This document shows positions 6,601 through 12,899 of a stretch of 13,501 bases of DNA, in pieces. The translations under genes and the position numbers were made by a program. Source of the stretch: Acidobacteriaceae bacterium (lineage in GTDB: Bacteria; Acidobacteriota; Terriglobia; Terriglobales; Acidobacteriaceae); assembly GCA_003165455.1 (NCBI GenBank), contig PLUJ01000320.1, forward strand, positions 659-14,159, read 5' to 3'. The notes beneath the pieces were generated by a model. The model searched no databases and was not told the origin of the DNA. It was given only the letters and a program-made list of their open reading frames with translations. The first letter of the stretch is position 1. Each line of letters opens with the position of its first letter.

Positions 6601-7365
6601 ATGGCCGCCGCTCCTCTGCCACCCATGGCCGTTCCCACGCCATCGCCCGAAGCTGCGCCCCTTTCCGAAGGCGCGCGCATCGTCAATACCTTCATTGCTC
6701 CCTCGAAGACTTTCACCGACCTCCGCCGCAACGCAAGCTGGTGGGGACCCTGGCTGCTAATCTCGATTTTCGCGCTGATCTTCGTCTACTCCATGGACCG
6801 GCAGGTCAGCTTCGATCAGATCACCAGGAACGAAATCGCTCGCTCACCGCGAGCCGACCAGTTCGATAAGCTGCCCGCCGAGCAGCAGGCCAAGCAGATT
6901 CGCTTCACCACCAGCCTGATTCGCTATCTCTCCTATGGAATTCCGGTGACCATCCTGTTTTACTTTGCGATCACCAGCGTGCTGTTGTGGGTGACTTTCA
7001 AGGTCGCGGGTGGCGCGAACGTCACCTTCAAAACCGCATACGCCATTGTTTTTTATGCCGCATTGCCAGGGGTGATTGGGTCAATATTAGGCGCGGTGGC
7101 GATGTTTTCGGGTGTGAATCCCGAAGGTTTCAACGTGAACAATCCGGTCGCGACCAATCCGGCTTACTTCATGGATCCGACCACGAACAAATTTCTTTAC
7201 GGAATGGCTTCCGCACTCGATGTCATTTCCATCTGGACCATCGTTCTGCTGGGTATCGGATTTTCCAGCAACAGCAAGGTAAAACGTTCCACGGCTATTG
7301 TGATTGTGGCTGCCTGGTATCTATTCTGGAAACTGGGGGCGGCTGCGTTGGCGGCAAGGTCCTAG
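6601..7365 (+). CDS. Yip1-domain integral membrane protein
   Basis: The protein has 254 residues. A Pro/Ala-rich cytoplasmic lead (residues 1-25) precedes GARIVNTFIAPSKTFTDLRRNASWWGPWLL, the pattern seen at the start of bacterial Yip1-family proteins. About five transmembrane helices follow, near 50-64, 110-133, 143-166, 202-222 and 230-250. Between the first and second is a polar segment (DRQVSFDQITRNEIARSP, residues 66-83). Another polar loop (about 172-200) contains NPEGFNVNNPVATNPAYFMDP. The family is widespread but has no established role in bacteria. The start is secure: AGGAGG lies six bases upstream of the ATG. It is probably co-transcribed with the DinB-like gene 59 bp downstream. 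Confidence 0.85.
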   Translation: MAAAPLPPMAVPTPSPEAAPLSEGARIVNTFIAPSKTFTDLRRNASWWGPWLLISIFALIFVYSMDRQVSFDQITRNEIARSPRADQFDKLPAEQQAKQIRFTTSLIRYLSYGIPVTILFYFAITSVLLWVTFKVAGGANVTFKTAYAIVFYAALPGVIGSILGAVAMFSGVNPEGFNVNNPVATNPAYFMDPTTNKFLYGMASALDVISIWTIVLLGIGFSSNSKVKRSTAIVIVAAWYLFWKLGAAALAARS

Positions 7366-7424
7366 CGCAGAATGAAGGTACTCCAGAAAGCTAACTGCAT
7401 TAAGATCTAGCAAGGAGATTTTTC

Positions 7425-7994
7425 ATGAAGCGGATTTTATCCACACTGCTCTTCGCGTTGCTCGGTGTCACTTACGGATGGCCGCAAGCGGCGGCTGCCC
7501 CTTCGGCCGCGCCTACCGCCCCCACGGCGCCGGTAAAAAATCCGGTGACGAGTGTTTTGCGAACCATCCAGGCGCGCCAACAAAAAAATATTCTCGCAGC
7601 CATCGACGCCATGCCCGCCGACAAGTTCGGCTATAAGCCCACGGCCGATCAGATCACCTTCGGGCATCTGGTCGTGCATATCACCGAGTCGAACAATTCC
7701 ATGTGCGCCAAGGTCGCGGATGTCCCTCAGCCCAAGGTCGAGGAACTAAAGGAGACCGATTCCAAGGACAAACTGCTGGCCGCTGCGCGCGCCTCTTTTG
7801 ATTTCTGCACTGCATCTCTCGCCAATGTGGACGACTCCAAATTAGGCGACAATGTGGACTACGGGCGCATGCAGGGTCCCCGTGCCATGGCGGTATTCTT
7901 TTTGGCGGGCGGTTGGTCCGATCATTATGGGGCCGCAGCGCAATATTTGCGTTTGAATGGAATTGTGCCGCCCACTGCACAGGCCAAGAAATAG
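7425..7994 (+). CDS. Exported DinB-fold (DinB_2-like) protein
   Basis: The protein has 189 residues. A signal peptide (MKRILSTLLFALLGVTYGWPQA, residues 1-22) and an Ala/Pro linker precede a four-helix DinB/YfiT-type domain. Family signs are AIDAMPADKFGYKPTADQITFGHLVVHITES, with H81 and H85, and GGWSDHYGAAAQYLRLNGI with H167 near the end. H85 and H167 fit the metal-binding histidines of the fold. Such proteins are often called damage-inducible, but most have unknown substrates and some are thiol-dependent transferases. An exported version implies a periplasmic role. AAGGAGA lies six bases upstream of the ATG, so the start is secure. It follows the Yip1 gene and converges on the radical SAM gene, whose stop is only 34 bp away. 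I see no strong terminator in that gap. Confidence 0.85.
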   Translation: MKRILSTLLFALLGVTYGWPQAAAAPSAAPTAPTAPVKNPVTSVLRTIQARQQKNILAAIDAMPADKFGYKPTADQITFGHLVVHITESNNSMCAKVADVPQPKVEELKETDSKDKLLAAARASFDFCTASLANVDDSKLGDNVDYGRMQGPRAMAVFFLAGGWSDHYGAAAQYLRLNGIVPPTAQAKK

Positions 7995-8028
7995 ATGCCC
8001 AAAGTTTGTGACACCAAGATGGGGCTTG

Positions 8029-9057
8029 CTACTTGATCTGTACCAGTTCACCGGCGGATGTCGTGACCGGACTCGAGTCGCCGGGATGCTGCGGCGCTCG
8101 CCACGAATCGAAGATCGACACCTGATGCACGCAGGAAACCGTGCAGTTCGGCGCGCATCCCTTTTCTGTAAGGTATTCGCGACGAATGTCGTCACGGGTA
8201 TAGGTTGCGAGCGGAACTCCGGGATATCCGCGTTGCTGCGAGCAGTAGTGAACTAGTCCATCTTCGCAAATGTATAAATATCGCGCGCCCGCGCGGCATC
8301 GCCACTCATTCGGCAGCCCCTGCGCAATGTTGTCTTGAAAAGCGTTGATGCGCGTGAAGCTGCGCTTTTCCCAGGACTTCATTTCATCGTAAATACGGCG
8401 TTCTTCTTCGCCCAGCGGCTGCAACTGCCCGCTGCCATCGTGAATAATGCCGATGGTCGAAGTGAATCCCAGCTCAATGGCTCGCTTGCCAATCGTAAGA
8501 GCATCCTGCGGATGGTGAATGCCGCTGCCCACCACGGAATTGATGTTCACGTGAAAATCCGCGTGCTCGGCCAATAGTTGCAGTTTCTTATCGAGAACCT
8601 TCAAACTCTTCTTCGAAACTTCATCCGGATTCACGTTATCGATGGAAATCTGCAGCCACTCAAGCCCCGCTCGGTTCAGCCGCTGAATTCGATCGGCGAC
8701 CAGAAGATAACCGTTGGTAATCATTCCGGCGATCATTCCGTTGGCGCGAATACGTCGGATTACGTCATCCAGTTCCGGATGCAGTAGCGGCTCGCCGCCA
8801 GAGATTGTTACGATGGACGTGCCCAACTCGCCCAGCTTATCGATGCGGCGAAACATCTCTTCCGTGGCGACCGGCTTCGAGAAATCGTCAAACTCATTGC
8901 AATACGTGCAAGCCAGATTGCAGCGTCGCGTGGGAATAATGTGCGCCAAGATCGGATGATCCGTCGAAGCCAAGGCGTGCGCGGACATCGCAGCGCCGCG
9001 AAGATTGCGGTGTGCCCCTTTCGAGCGCCGGCGCAGAGATGTCAGGGCAGATGCCAT
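8029..9057 (-). CDS. Radical SAM protein with SPASM-like Cys-rich C-terminus
   Basis: The protein has 342 residues. The radical SAM cluster motif CNLACTYC (C46, C50, C53) is followed by ISGGEPLLHPEL (GGEP 87-90), ITNGYLL (113-119) and ISIDNVNPDEV, which together mark the SAM-binding partial TIM barrel. The C-terminal part has further cysteines at 254, 264, 272, 301, 305 and 309, in a spacing like SPASM/twitch domains that bind extra Fe-S clusters. Radical SAM-SPASM enzymes commonly modify peptides or proteins, but some act on small molecules. The substrate here is unknown. The start at 9057 has only AGAAGA directly before it. An inner ATG at residue 24 lacks a ribosome-binding site and would still keep the whole domain. 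It lies downstream of the helical-repeat gene, 132 bp away on the same strand. Confidence 0.9.
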   Translation of the reverse strand: MASALTSLRRRSKGAHRNLRGAAMSAHALASTDHPILAHIIPTRRCNLACTYCNEFDDFSKPVATEEMFRRIDKLGELGTSIVTISGGEPLLHPELDDVIRRIRANGMIAGMITNGYLLVADRIQRLNRAGLEWLQISIDNVNPDEVSKKSLKVLDKKLQLLAEHADFHVNINSVVGSGIHHPQDALTIGKRAIELGFTSTIGIIHDGSGQLQPLGEEERRIYDEMKSWEKRSFTRINAFQDNIAQGLPNEWRCRAGARYLYICEDGLVHYCSQQRGYPGVPLATYTRDDIRREYLTEKGCAPNCTVSCVHQVSIFDSWRAPQHPGDSSPVTTSAGELVQIK

Positions 9058-9162
9058 TCTTCTATCAATTATTACAACATGGATGCCCCGTTTGTGTCAG
9101 GCCTGGTAACAGCGGGTGGTGGTTTTGGCGGGGTGAGCGGCTGCTTCTACAAACGCAATGGG

Positions 9163-9186
9163 CGCTCGAGCAGTGATGGCCGAGCG
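9163..9186. other. Weak hairpin in the gap between the helical-repeat and radical SAM genes
   Basis: CGCTCG (9163-9168) and CGAGCG (9181-9186) can pair around a 12-base loop just past the stop of the minus-strand helical-repeat gene. There is no convincing T run after it, so a role as a terminator is doubtful. The rest of 9058-9189 shows no gene. An AT-rich stretch (about 9061-9076) lies just before the radical SAM start and may hold its -10. Confidence 0.2.
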
Positions 9187-9189
9187 GAC

Positions 9190-10044
9190 CTAATGCTGTG
9201 ACGACCGCGAATCGGCGATTCCCTTCGCCTCCTCAACCAGCAGGTGCGCCCGGAGAACCTCAGGGCGAATACGGCGGACATTCTCAAGAGAAGCGGGTTG
9301 CAACCAAGTTTGCCTGGACGCGGCATCGGTGAGGTCGACAAGTTCGTCAAATCCGTCAGTCGATTGAGCCAGCTTGCCGGGCTCGGCGGTCGAGTCAGCC
9401 TCAAAAAGCCCCGCTCCAAAGTCATAAGCCTGAGCTATTTGCTCTTTCGCCGCCTCGCGATCGCCATTGGCAATGGCTGCCTTGATCAGAGCGATCTTCA
9501 GCCGCAGCTTTGCGAGCCCCGACGGCAAAGAATCCAACTGTTGGCGGCCAGCGCTCAGCCACGCGTTAGCCTGTTGGGGATCCACTTGTTGATAACCGGG
9601 CGCAGCTGTGGCCAACGCAGTGACTCGCAACGTTGGATCGGTTATCTGCTTTGCGATCTGAACAGCGGCCTCAGGGTCGCTGGCCGCCAGCCGCCCGACC
9701 TGCATCATCCTGTGGGCGTCAGGCGCTGCCTGCATGTCTGCGGTTGACGGCAACTGCTCCTGCCCCGGGGCGGCGACCGCACCGGCAATTTGCGGCGTAT
9801 CGCCGACCGCGAGCAAGGGCACTTTCTCCAGTCCGAATTCTTTTCGCAGGTCATCGGCCCAATCCGGGTCTATCTGCTCTGAGACCGGCAGAAGGCGGTA
9901 TATCAACATCTTCCCTTCGGAATCAAAGCTGAAGGATCCAGTCTTCGTAGTTACCTCGAAACGAGACTTGCGCTTAGGTTTTCTCCACCCTGTCGTGCCG
10001 CGCCACAAACCCCGCGGCAGGCAGAATCGGCACATCCACCACAC
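9190..10044 (-). CDS. Hypothetical helical-repeat protein, 5' end probably displaced by a frameshift
   Basis: The open frame from a GTG at 10044 gives 284 residues, but residues 1-20 overlap the Cys-rich peptide gene in another frame and do not look natural. From about residue 24 the sequence looks like real protein: a beta-rich start (RFEVTTKTGSFSFDSEGKMLIYRLLP), an acidic helix (DPDWADDLRKEFGLEKVP), then after a Pro/Ala linker a helical part with a DPEAAVQIAKQITDPTLRVTALATAA type repeat and VDPQQANAWLSAGRQQLDSLP. I do not recognise a named family. An ATG at 9909 (residue 46) with AAGG four bases upstream is an alternative start. More likely the gene began at 10148 and one base was lost at the A4 run at 9979-9982. 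Restoring it gives a single exported protein of 319 residues. Confidence 0.65.
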   Translation of the reverse strand: MWWMCRFCLPRGLWRGTTGWRKPKRKSRFEVTTKTGSFSFDSEGKMLIYRLLPVSEQIDPDWADDLRKEFGLEKVPLLAVGDTPQIAGAVAAPGQEQLPSTADMQAAPDAHRMMQVGRLAASDPEAAVQIAKQITDPTLRVTALATAAPGYQQVDPQQANAWLSAGRQQLDSLPSGLAKLRLKIALIKAAIANGDREAAKEQIAQAYDFGAGLFEADSTAEPGKLAQSTDGFDELVDLTDAASRQTWLQPASLENVRRIRPEVLRAHLLVEEAKGIADSRSSQH

Positions 10045-10148
10045 TCGCCAGTGTTATAAGACAGGCAATTGCATTTCTCCGCCACCGCAGGTTGAGTAAT
10101 CGCTAGTGGAACTAGAAATAGAAGGGGAAGTAACCAGGGAGCTTTCAT
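9951..10148 (-). CDS. Exported cysteine-rich peptide (65 aa), possibly the frameshifted N-terminus of the next gene
   Basis: The frame starts at an ATG at 10148 with GGAGG seven bases upstream, a strong ribosome-binding site. A longer reading from 10232 lacks one. Residues 1-23 are a signal peptide (MKAPWLLPLLFLVPLAI..AVA). The mature part has six cysteines in 24 residues: C-x-C near KCNCLSY, then ECGGCADSACRGVC. The last ten residues (ENLSASLVSR) precede a TAA at 9953. Either this is a small secreted disulfide or metal-binding peptide, or it is the true start of the helical-repeat gene cut by a missing base in the A4 run (9979-9982). It follows the adenosine-deaminase-family gene by 106 bp on the same strand. 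Family unknown. Confidence 0.55.
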   Translation of the reverse strand: MKAPWLLPLLFLVPLAITQPAVAEKCNCLSYNTGECGGCADSACRGVCGAARQGGENLSASLVSR

Positions 10149-10184
10149 TGAATGACCTCCAACGCAAATTTTTCCCAAGTCTCC

Positions 10185-10228
10185 CCGCCCCGACATTTTG
10201 TCGAGAACATTGTTGCTCGTAGGGGCGG
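10185..10228 (-). promoter_or_regulatory. GC-rich hairpin in the leader of the Cys-rich peptide gene
   Basis: CCGCCCC (10185-10191) and GGGGCGG (10222-10228) can pair around a 30-base loop. The loop itself offers two overlapping small stems: CGACA/TGTCG (10191-10203) and CGAG/CTCG (10202-10219). The structure lies between the deaminase stop (10255) and the Cys-rich gene start (10148). It could stabilise a transcript end or control translation. No U tract follows, so it is not a classical terminator. Confidence 0.3.
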
Positions 10229-10254
10229 ACATAGTGGCTTGCTCGCGTACGCCT

Positions 10255-11274
10255 TCACCTCGCCGCCGCCGCGTCGAACAAATTCAAGAATTCCAATTTC
10301 TTCTCCGCGGGCAGAAATGACGCTTCAAACGAATTGCGAGCCAATTCGCGCAGATGCTCGTCGGTAAATGCGAAGGTTTGCTGCGCAATCTGGTATTCCC
10401 GTGCCAGCGTAGTGCCGAACATCGCCGGATCGTCGCTGTTGAGCGTGATCATCACGCCTCGATCAAAATAATTTTTCGCGGGATGATCGTTCAGATTGGG
10501 GCACAGGCCCGTGCGAAGGTTGCTGGTAAGGCAAATCTCCACCGGAATCTGCCGCTGGGCTAGTTCTTCCACCAGGTCCGGATCATGGAAAGCTGTAAGC
10601 GCGTGGCCAATGCGCTCGGCACGAAGATTGAGCGCACCCCAAACGGATTCCGGCGGTCCAGTCTCGCCAGCGTGCGCGGTGAGCCGCATGCCGTGATCCT
10701 CAGCCCAGGCGAACACGTCACGGAAAAGCTCAGGCGGGGCTTTCTGTTCGTCTCCGCCAATTCCCACGCCGACCACCTCTCGATCATGGTAGCGAACCGC
10801 GAGTTCGAAAACCTTTTGCGCTTGTTCTACTCCGAATTGCCGTACCGCATCGAAAATCCAGAGAAGCGAAATTCCAAAATCGCGCTCCCCACGCACGCGG
10901 CCTCGGTCCAGGCCCTCGAAAATGGCTGCAAAATCCTGCTTCCGCCATAGGCACACCCCCACCGAAACATACACCTCGGCGTGCAACACACTCTCTCGCT
11001 TCAGCCGTTCCATCAGCCGATAGGTGATGAGCTCATAATCCTCAGCTGTACGCAGGTGCTCGGTTATGTTCTTAAACGACAGCAGGAAGCTGGGAAAATC
11101 CACGTATCGATATAGCTGGTCCACCTCCGCGCGCGTCGGATGATCGCCTCTGCGCTGACGAATCTCCAATAGCATGGCCGGTTCGATGGATCCCTCGAGA
11201 TGAAGGTGCAACTCGGCCTTGGGCAACGTTCGCAGGAAATTACTCGGCACTCGATCCAATGCGGAAGAGATCAC
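10255..11274 (-). CDS. add: Adenosine deaminase family enzyme (adenosine, adenine or aminodeoxyfutalosine deaminase)
   Basis: The 339-residue cytosolic metal-dependent hydrolase has the usual family length. The landmarks are PKAELHLHLEGSI (H23, H25 metal ligands), GGDE (173-176), HAGE (201-204, catalytic E204), ERIGHA (H224), ICLTSN, and LNSDDPAMFGTTL (D281 metal ligand, D282). The family removes the 6-amino group from purine nucleosides or bases. The SDDPAMFGTTL wording resembles the subgroup containing aminodeoxyfutalosine deaminase of the futalosine menaquinone pathway, so adenosine is not the only candidate. The substrate cannot be decided here. The start is a GTG at 11274 with a poor ribosome-binding site. 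An in-frame TTG six codons in is an alternative. The Cys-rich gene follows 106 bp downstream. Confidence 0.92.
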   Translation of the reverse strand: MISSALDRVPSNFLRTLPKAELHLHLEGSIEPAMLLEIRQRRGDHPTRAEVDQLYRYVDFPSFLLSFKNITEHLRTAEDYELITYRLMERLKRESVLHAEVYVSVGVCLWRKQDFAAIFEGLDRGRVRGERDFGISLLWIFDAVRQFGVEQAQKVFELAVRYHDREVVGVGIGGDEQKAPPELFRDVFAWAEDHGMRLTAHAGETGPPESVWGALNLRAERIGHALTAFHDPDLVEELAQRQIPVEICLTSNLRTGLCPNLNDHPAKNYFDRGVMITLNSDDPAMFGTTLAREYQIAQQTFAFTDEHLRELARNSFEASFLPAEKKLEFLNLFDAAAAR

Positions 11275-11311
11275 ATCCCGATTGTAGATTCTTAGCGGAA
11301 GATTTGCGAGG

Positions 11312-11329
11312 GAAGCCTAACCAGGCTTC
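11312..11329. other. Perfect hairpin GAAGCCT-AACC-AGGCTTC between the DCC operon and the deaminase gene
   Basis: Seven-base arms flank a four-base loop in the 128-bp gap between the end of the DCC region (11403) and the deaminase start (11274). On the minus strand no T run follows, so termination of the upstream operon would be inefficient. On the plus strand it is followed by a pyrimidine-rich stretch but no plus-strand gene ends here. It may be a weak terminator or an operator for the deaminase gene. Confidence 0.3.
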
Positions 11330-11402
11330 TTCTGCCAAGGATTTAAGAGAGTCAACCCTCCAATGGCTCAACGGATATCCGAGAACAAGGAGTATTACCG
11401 TT

Positions 11403-11687
11403 TCATTGGGGCTTCGGGTTATAAACCTCATTGGGAAGGTCTTCGCGAATGTCGAGTTCCGTGATCTCGCCCTCGTAGCCTTGTTCAGCTGTAGACCGGT
11501 AACTTACGACGCCTCGCATGCCTTCGATATGGTGGCAGAAGCTGAAGTGGTCTTCGCCATACCAGATGGTGTCAGAGAATCCGCCGTGATTGCGGAAGAA
11601 GCCTCGAAGCGACCCCTCTTGATCTACGAGTGCCAGTCGAAAGCGAGCTGAAATGTGGGGTCGGGAGCGGATGATGCTTCCGTCCAA
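11403..11687 (-). CDS. Probable C-terminal domain of the DCC protein, in a shifted frame (hypothetical)
   Basis: The open frame gives 94 residues, but its only start is a TTG right after an in-frame TGA, with no ribosome-binding site, and it overlaps the end of the DCC gene by 116 bp. Despite this it reads like real protein: HISARFRLALVDQEGSLRGFFRN, DTIWYGEDHFSFCHHIEGM, VVSYRSTAEQGYEGEITELDIREDLP. I do not recognise the family. Removing one base from the run of four G on the plus strand (11657-11660; C on the coding strand) joins it in frame to the DCC gene, giving one 253-residue protein. The most likely reading is therefore a two-domain protein broken by a frameshift or by a sequencing error. 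A separate overlapping gene is less likely. Confidence 0.55.
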   Translation of the reverse strand: MDGSIIRSRPHISARFRLALVDQEGSLRGFFRNHGGFSDTIWYGEDHFSFCHHIEGMRGVVSYRSTAEQGYEGEITELDIREDLPNEVYNPKPQ

Positions 11688-12165
11688 TCAAGGTCTTTGC
11701 CCATTGGGTCATCCATTGCAGCGGTCTCAAGACTTTTGGCTTGCCGCAACTCTCACAACCGAAAAGCGGCCGCACGTCCGACAGGATCGCATAGGCCGCA
11801 TTGAGCACAACTTGAAATGGCCGGAATCCGAATAGGCTGGCGTCGAAACACCACGCGAACCATTTCGTGTTGGATAAATTCCTTAGGACCACCGCGACGG
11901 CTTCTCCTCCAAGCCTCATCGAGCCATCGGGCATGAGGACATGGATTGTCGCGTAGGCATCCCAAATATCGAGGGCAGGATTAAGCGAACGGAGCGTTTC
12001 TGGGTCGTCACCGATAGGTTGTACGATGATGCTCGGATCGCCCGATTGGCTCTGCGCCGACCTTTGCACCCAGTGCCCAATGTGACGGCAGACGGCGCAT
12101 TCGTCGTTAAACAGCAGAATTGGCTTAGACTGTTTCTTGCTTTCGGATAATGGGTCTCGGTTCAT
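11572..12165 (-). CDS. DCC-family (DUF393) thiol-disulfide oxidoreductase, C-terminus probably frameshifted
   Basis: The frame gives 197 residues. Residues about 15-145 match the DCC/DUF393 family: ILLFNDECAVCRHIGHWV carries the D-x-C-x-x-C motif (D21, C23, C26). IWDAYATIHVLMPDGSMRLGGEAVAVVLR forms the usual middle, and YAILSDVRPLFGCESCG (C137, C140) the end of the domain. The family is thought to act in thiol-disulfide exchange, though substrates are mostly unknown. The ATG at 12165 overlaps the thioredoxin stop as ATGA, so translation is coupled. Residues from about 168 on (FSSLSTGTRRSRG...) are Ser/Arg-rich and look out of frame. The natural continuation appears to be the frame ending at 11403. 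Confidence 0.88.
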   Translation of the reverse strand: MNRDPLSESKKQSKPILLFNDECAVCRHIGHWVQRSAQSQSGDPSIIVQPIGDDPETLRSLNPALDIWDAYATIHVLMPDGSMRLGGEAVAVVLRNLSNTKWFAWCFDASLFGFRPFQVVLNAAYAILSDVRPLFGCESCGKPKVLRPLQWMTQWAKTLIGRKHHPLPTPHFSSLSTGTRRSRGVASRLLPQSRRIL

Positions 12166-12548
12166 GACTCAAACGGTTGGGTTACCGCGGCCAGGACGCT
12201 TTCTACTGTCGGGGACGGTCCCTCCACCCGCCCAACTTCATTTTGATTCAGGAACATGACGAAGGTAGGCGTGCCCTGAATCTGGTAAGTACTGGCGAGC
12301 TCTTCCTCGACTGCGATGTTGACCCGGAAGATTTTCTCCCGTGCTCCCACCATTTTGGCAACCTGCTCCAGTACCGGCTCAATCGCTCGACAATGGGCAC
12401 AGCCATAAGACATGAACTCAACGGCGCTCGGGCCCTCTGCGTCTAGAACCAGCTTCGTGAACGTATCCGCGGTGATGGTTTTTATCGCGCCATTTGACGC
12501 AGACCTTGCTGACATTTGTCCGGGATGGACGAGAGTTTGGTTAGTCAT
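12162..12548 (-). CDS. Thioredoxin-like protein with CAHC active site
   Basis: The protein has 128 residues from the ATG at 12548. A thioredoxin fold is evident: VEFMSYGCAHCRAIEPVLEQVAK (C50 and C53, CAHC in place of CGPC), RVNIAVEEELASTYQIQGTPTFVMFLNQNEVGRVEGP with the cis-proline P94 after GT. The dipeptide between the cysteines sets redox potential in this fold. Gly-Pro is normal for reducing thioredoxins, while an X-His pair is known in DsbA-type oxidants (CPHC). There is no signal peptide, so it should act in the cytoplasm. The chosen start overlaps the stop of the preceding gene (ATGACTAA), which argues for coupled translation. A reading from 12599 would overlap that gene by 59 bp. It forms an operon with the genes on either side. 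Confidence 0.9.
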   Translation of the reverse strand: MTNQTLVHPGQMSARSASNGAIKTITADTFTKLVLDAEGPSAVEFMSYGCAHCRAIEPVLEQVAKMVGAREKIFRVNIAVEEELASTYQIQGTPTFVMFLNQNEVGRVEGPSPTVESVLAAVTQPFES

Positions 12549-12831
12549 GGTTGCGTCCGCGCTCGATGTACTGTTCCGCGGCCGCCGTGCTGATTCCATC
12601 TTCGAAGGCTACTTTGTCGATGCGGCTTTCATGGGCTTGCTCTGCGACTTCTTCGCTCGAGGCCATGACATCATCGGCAGTTTTCATCTTCTCCGTGCCT
12701 TTCATAACTGGGACGGGAACGCCGTCTGCATTTTGACGTGCTTCCAGCTCCGCGGTGTCGTCCTCTATTCGCGCGTCAGCCTCTTCCTGATTGGCCGCAG
12801 CGTCGTCGATCGTGGCGACGTGTTTGCTCAT
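12541..12831 (-). CDS. Small acidic hypothetical protein, first gene of the thioredoxin-DCC operon
   Basis: The protein has 96 residues with no signal peptide, cysteine or membrane segment. It is rich in Glu, Asp and Ala (NQEEADARIEDDTAELEARQ; ASSEEVAEQAHESRID) and probably helical, with a Pro/Val break (DGVPVPVMKG) in the middle. It ends in a basic patch, ISTAAAEQYIERGRNHD. I do not recognise the family. The ATG at 12831 is chosen because GGAGG lies five bases upstream. The GTG at 12843 would place that GGAGG inside the gene. Its stop overlaps the thioredoxin start, so the two are translationally coupled. It may be a partner or substrate of the redox proteins, but nothing in its sequence proves this. 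Confidence 0.72.
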   Translation of the reverse strand: MSKHVATIDDAAANQEEADARIEDDTAELEARQNADGVPVPVMKGTEKMKTADDVMASSEEVAEQAHESRIDKVAFEDGISTAAAEQYIERGRNHD

Positions 12832-12851
12832 TCGAACCTCCACTTTGCACT

Positions 12852-12899
12852 TTCATAGAGTCGCCGAAAATCGTTTGCAATACTGATCAGAATTGATCA
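12852..12899 (-). promoter_or_regulatory. Candidate promoter of the redox operon with paired TGATCA sites
   Basis: On the minus strand TTGCAA (12880-12875) and TATGAA (12857-12852) are separated by exactly 17 bases. Transcription would begin near 12845, just before GGAGG and the ATG at 12831. Immediately upstream of the -35 lie two TGATCA palindromes (12884-12889 and 12894-12899), ten bases apart, one helical turn. This fits a dimeric regulator site next to the promoter. Each hexamer has two mismatches to consensus. Confidence 0.4.

Noticed and set aside
7995..8028. Bidirectional terminator between the convergent DinB-like and radical SAM genes
   Set aside because: Only a four-base stem (CAAG/CTTG) can be found and no T run on either strand, so termination cannot be supported.
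9979..9982. Programmed -1 ribosomal frameshift linking the Cys-rich and helical-repeat frames
   Set aside because: In the zero frame the slippery heptamer would be A-GAA-AAC, which does not allow good re-pairing in the P site. A lost base is simpler.
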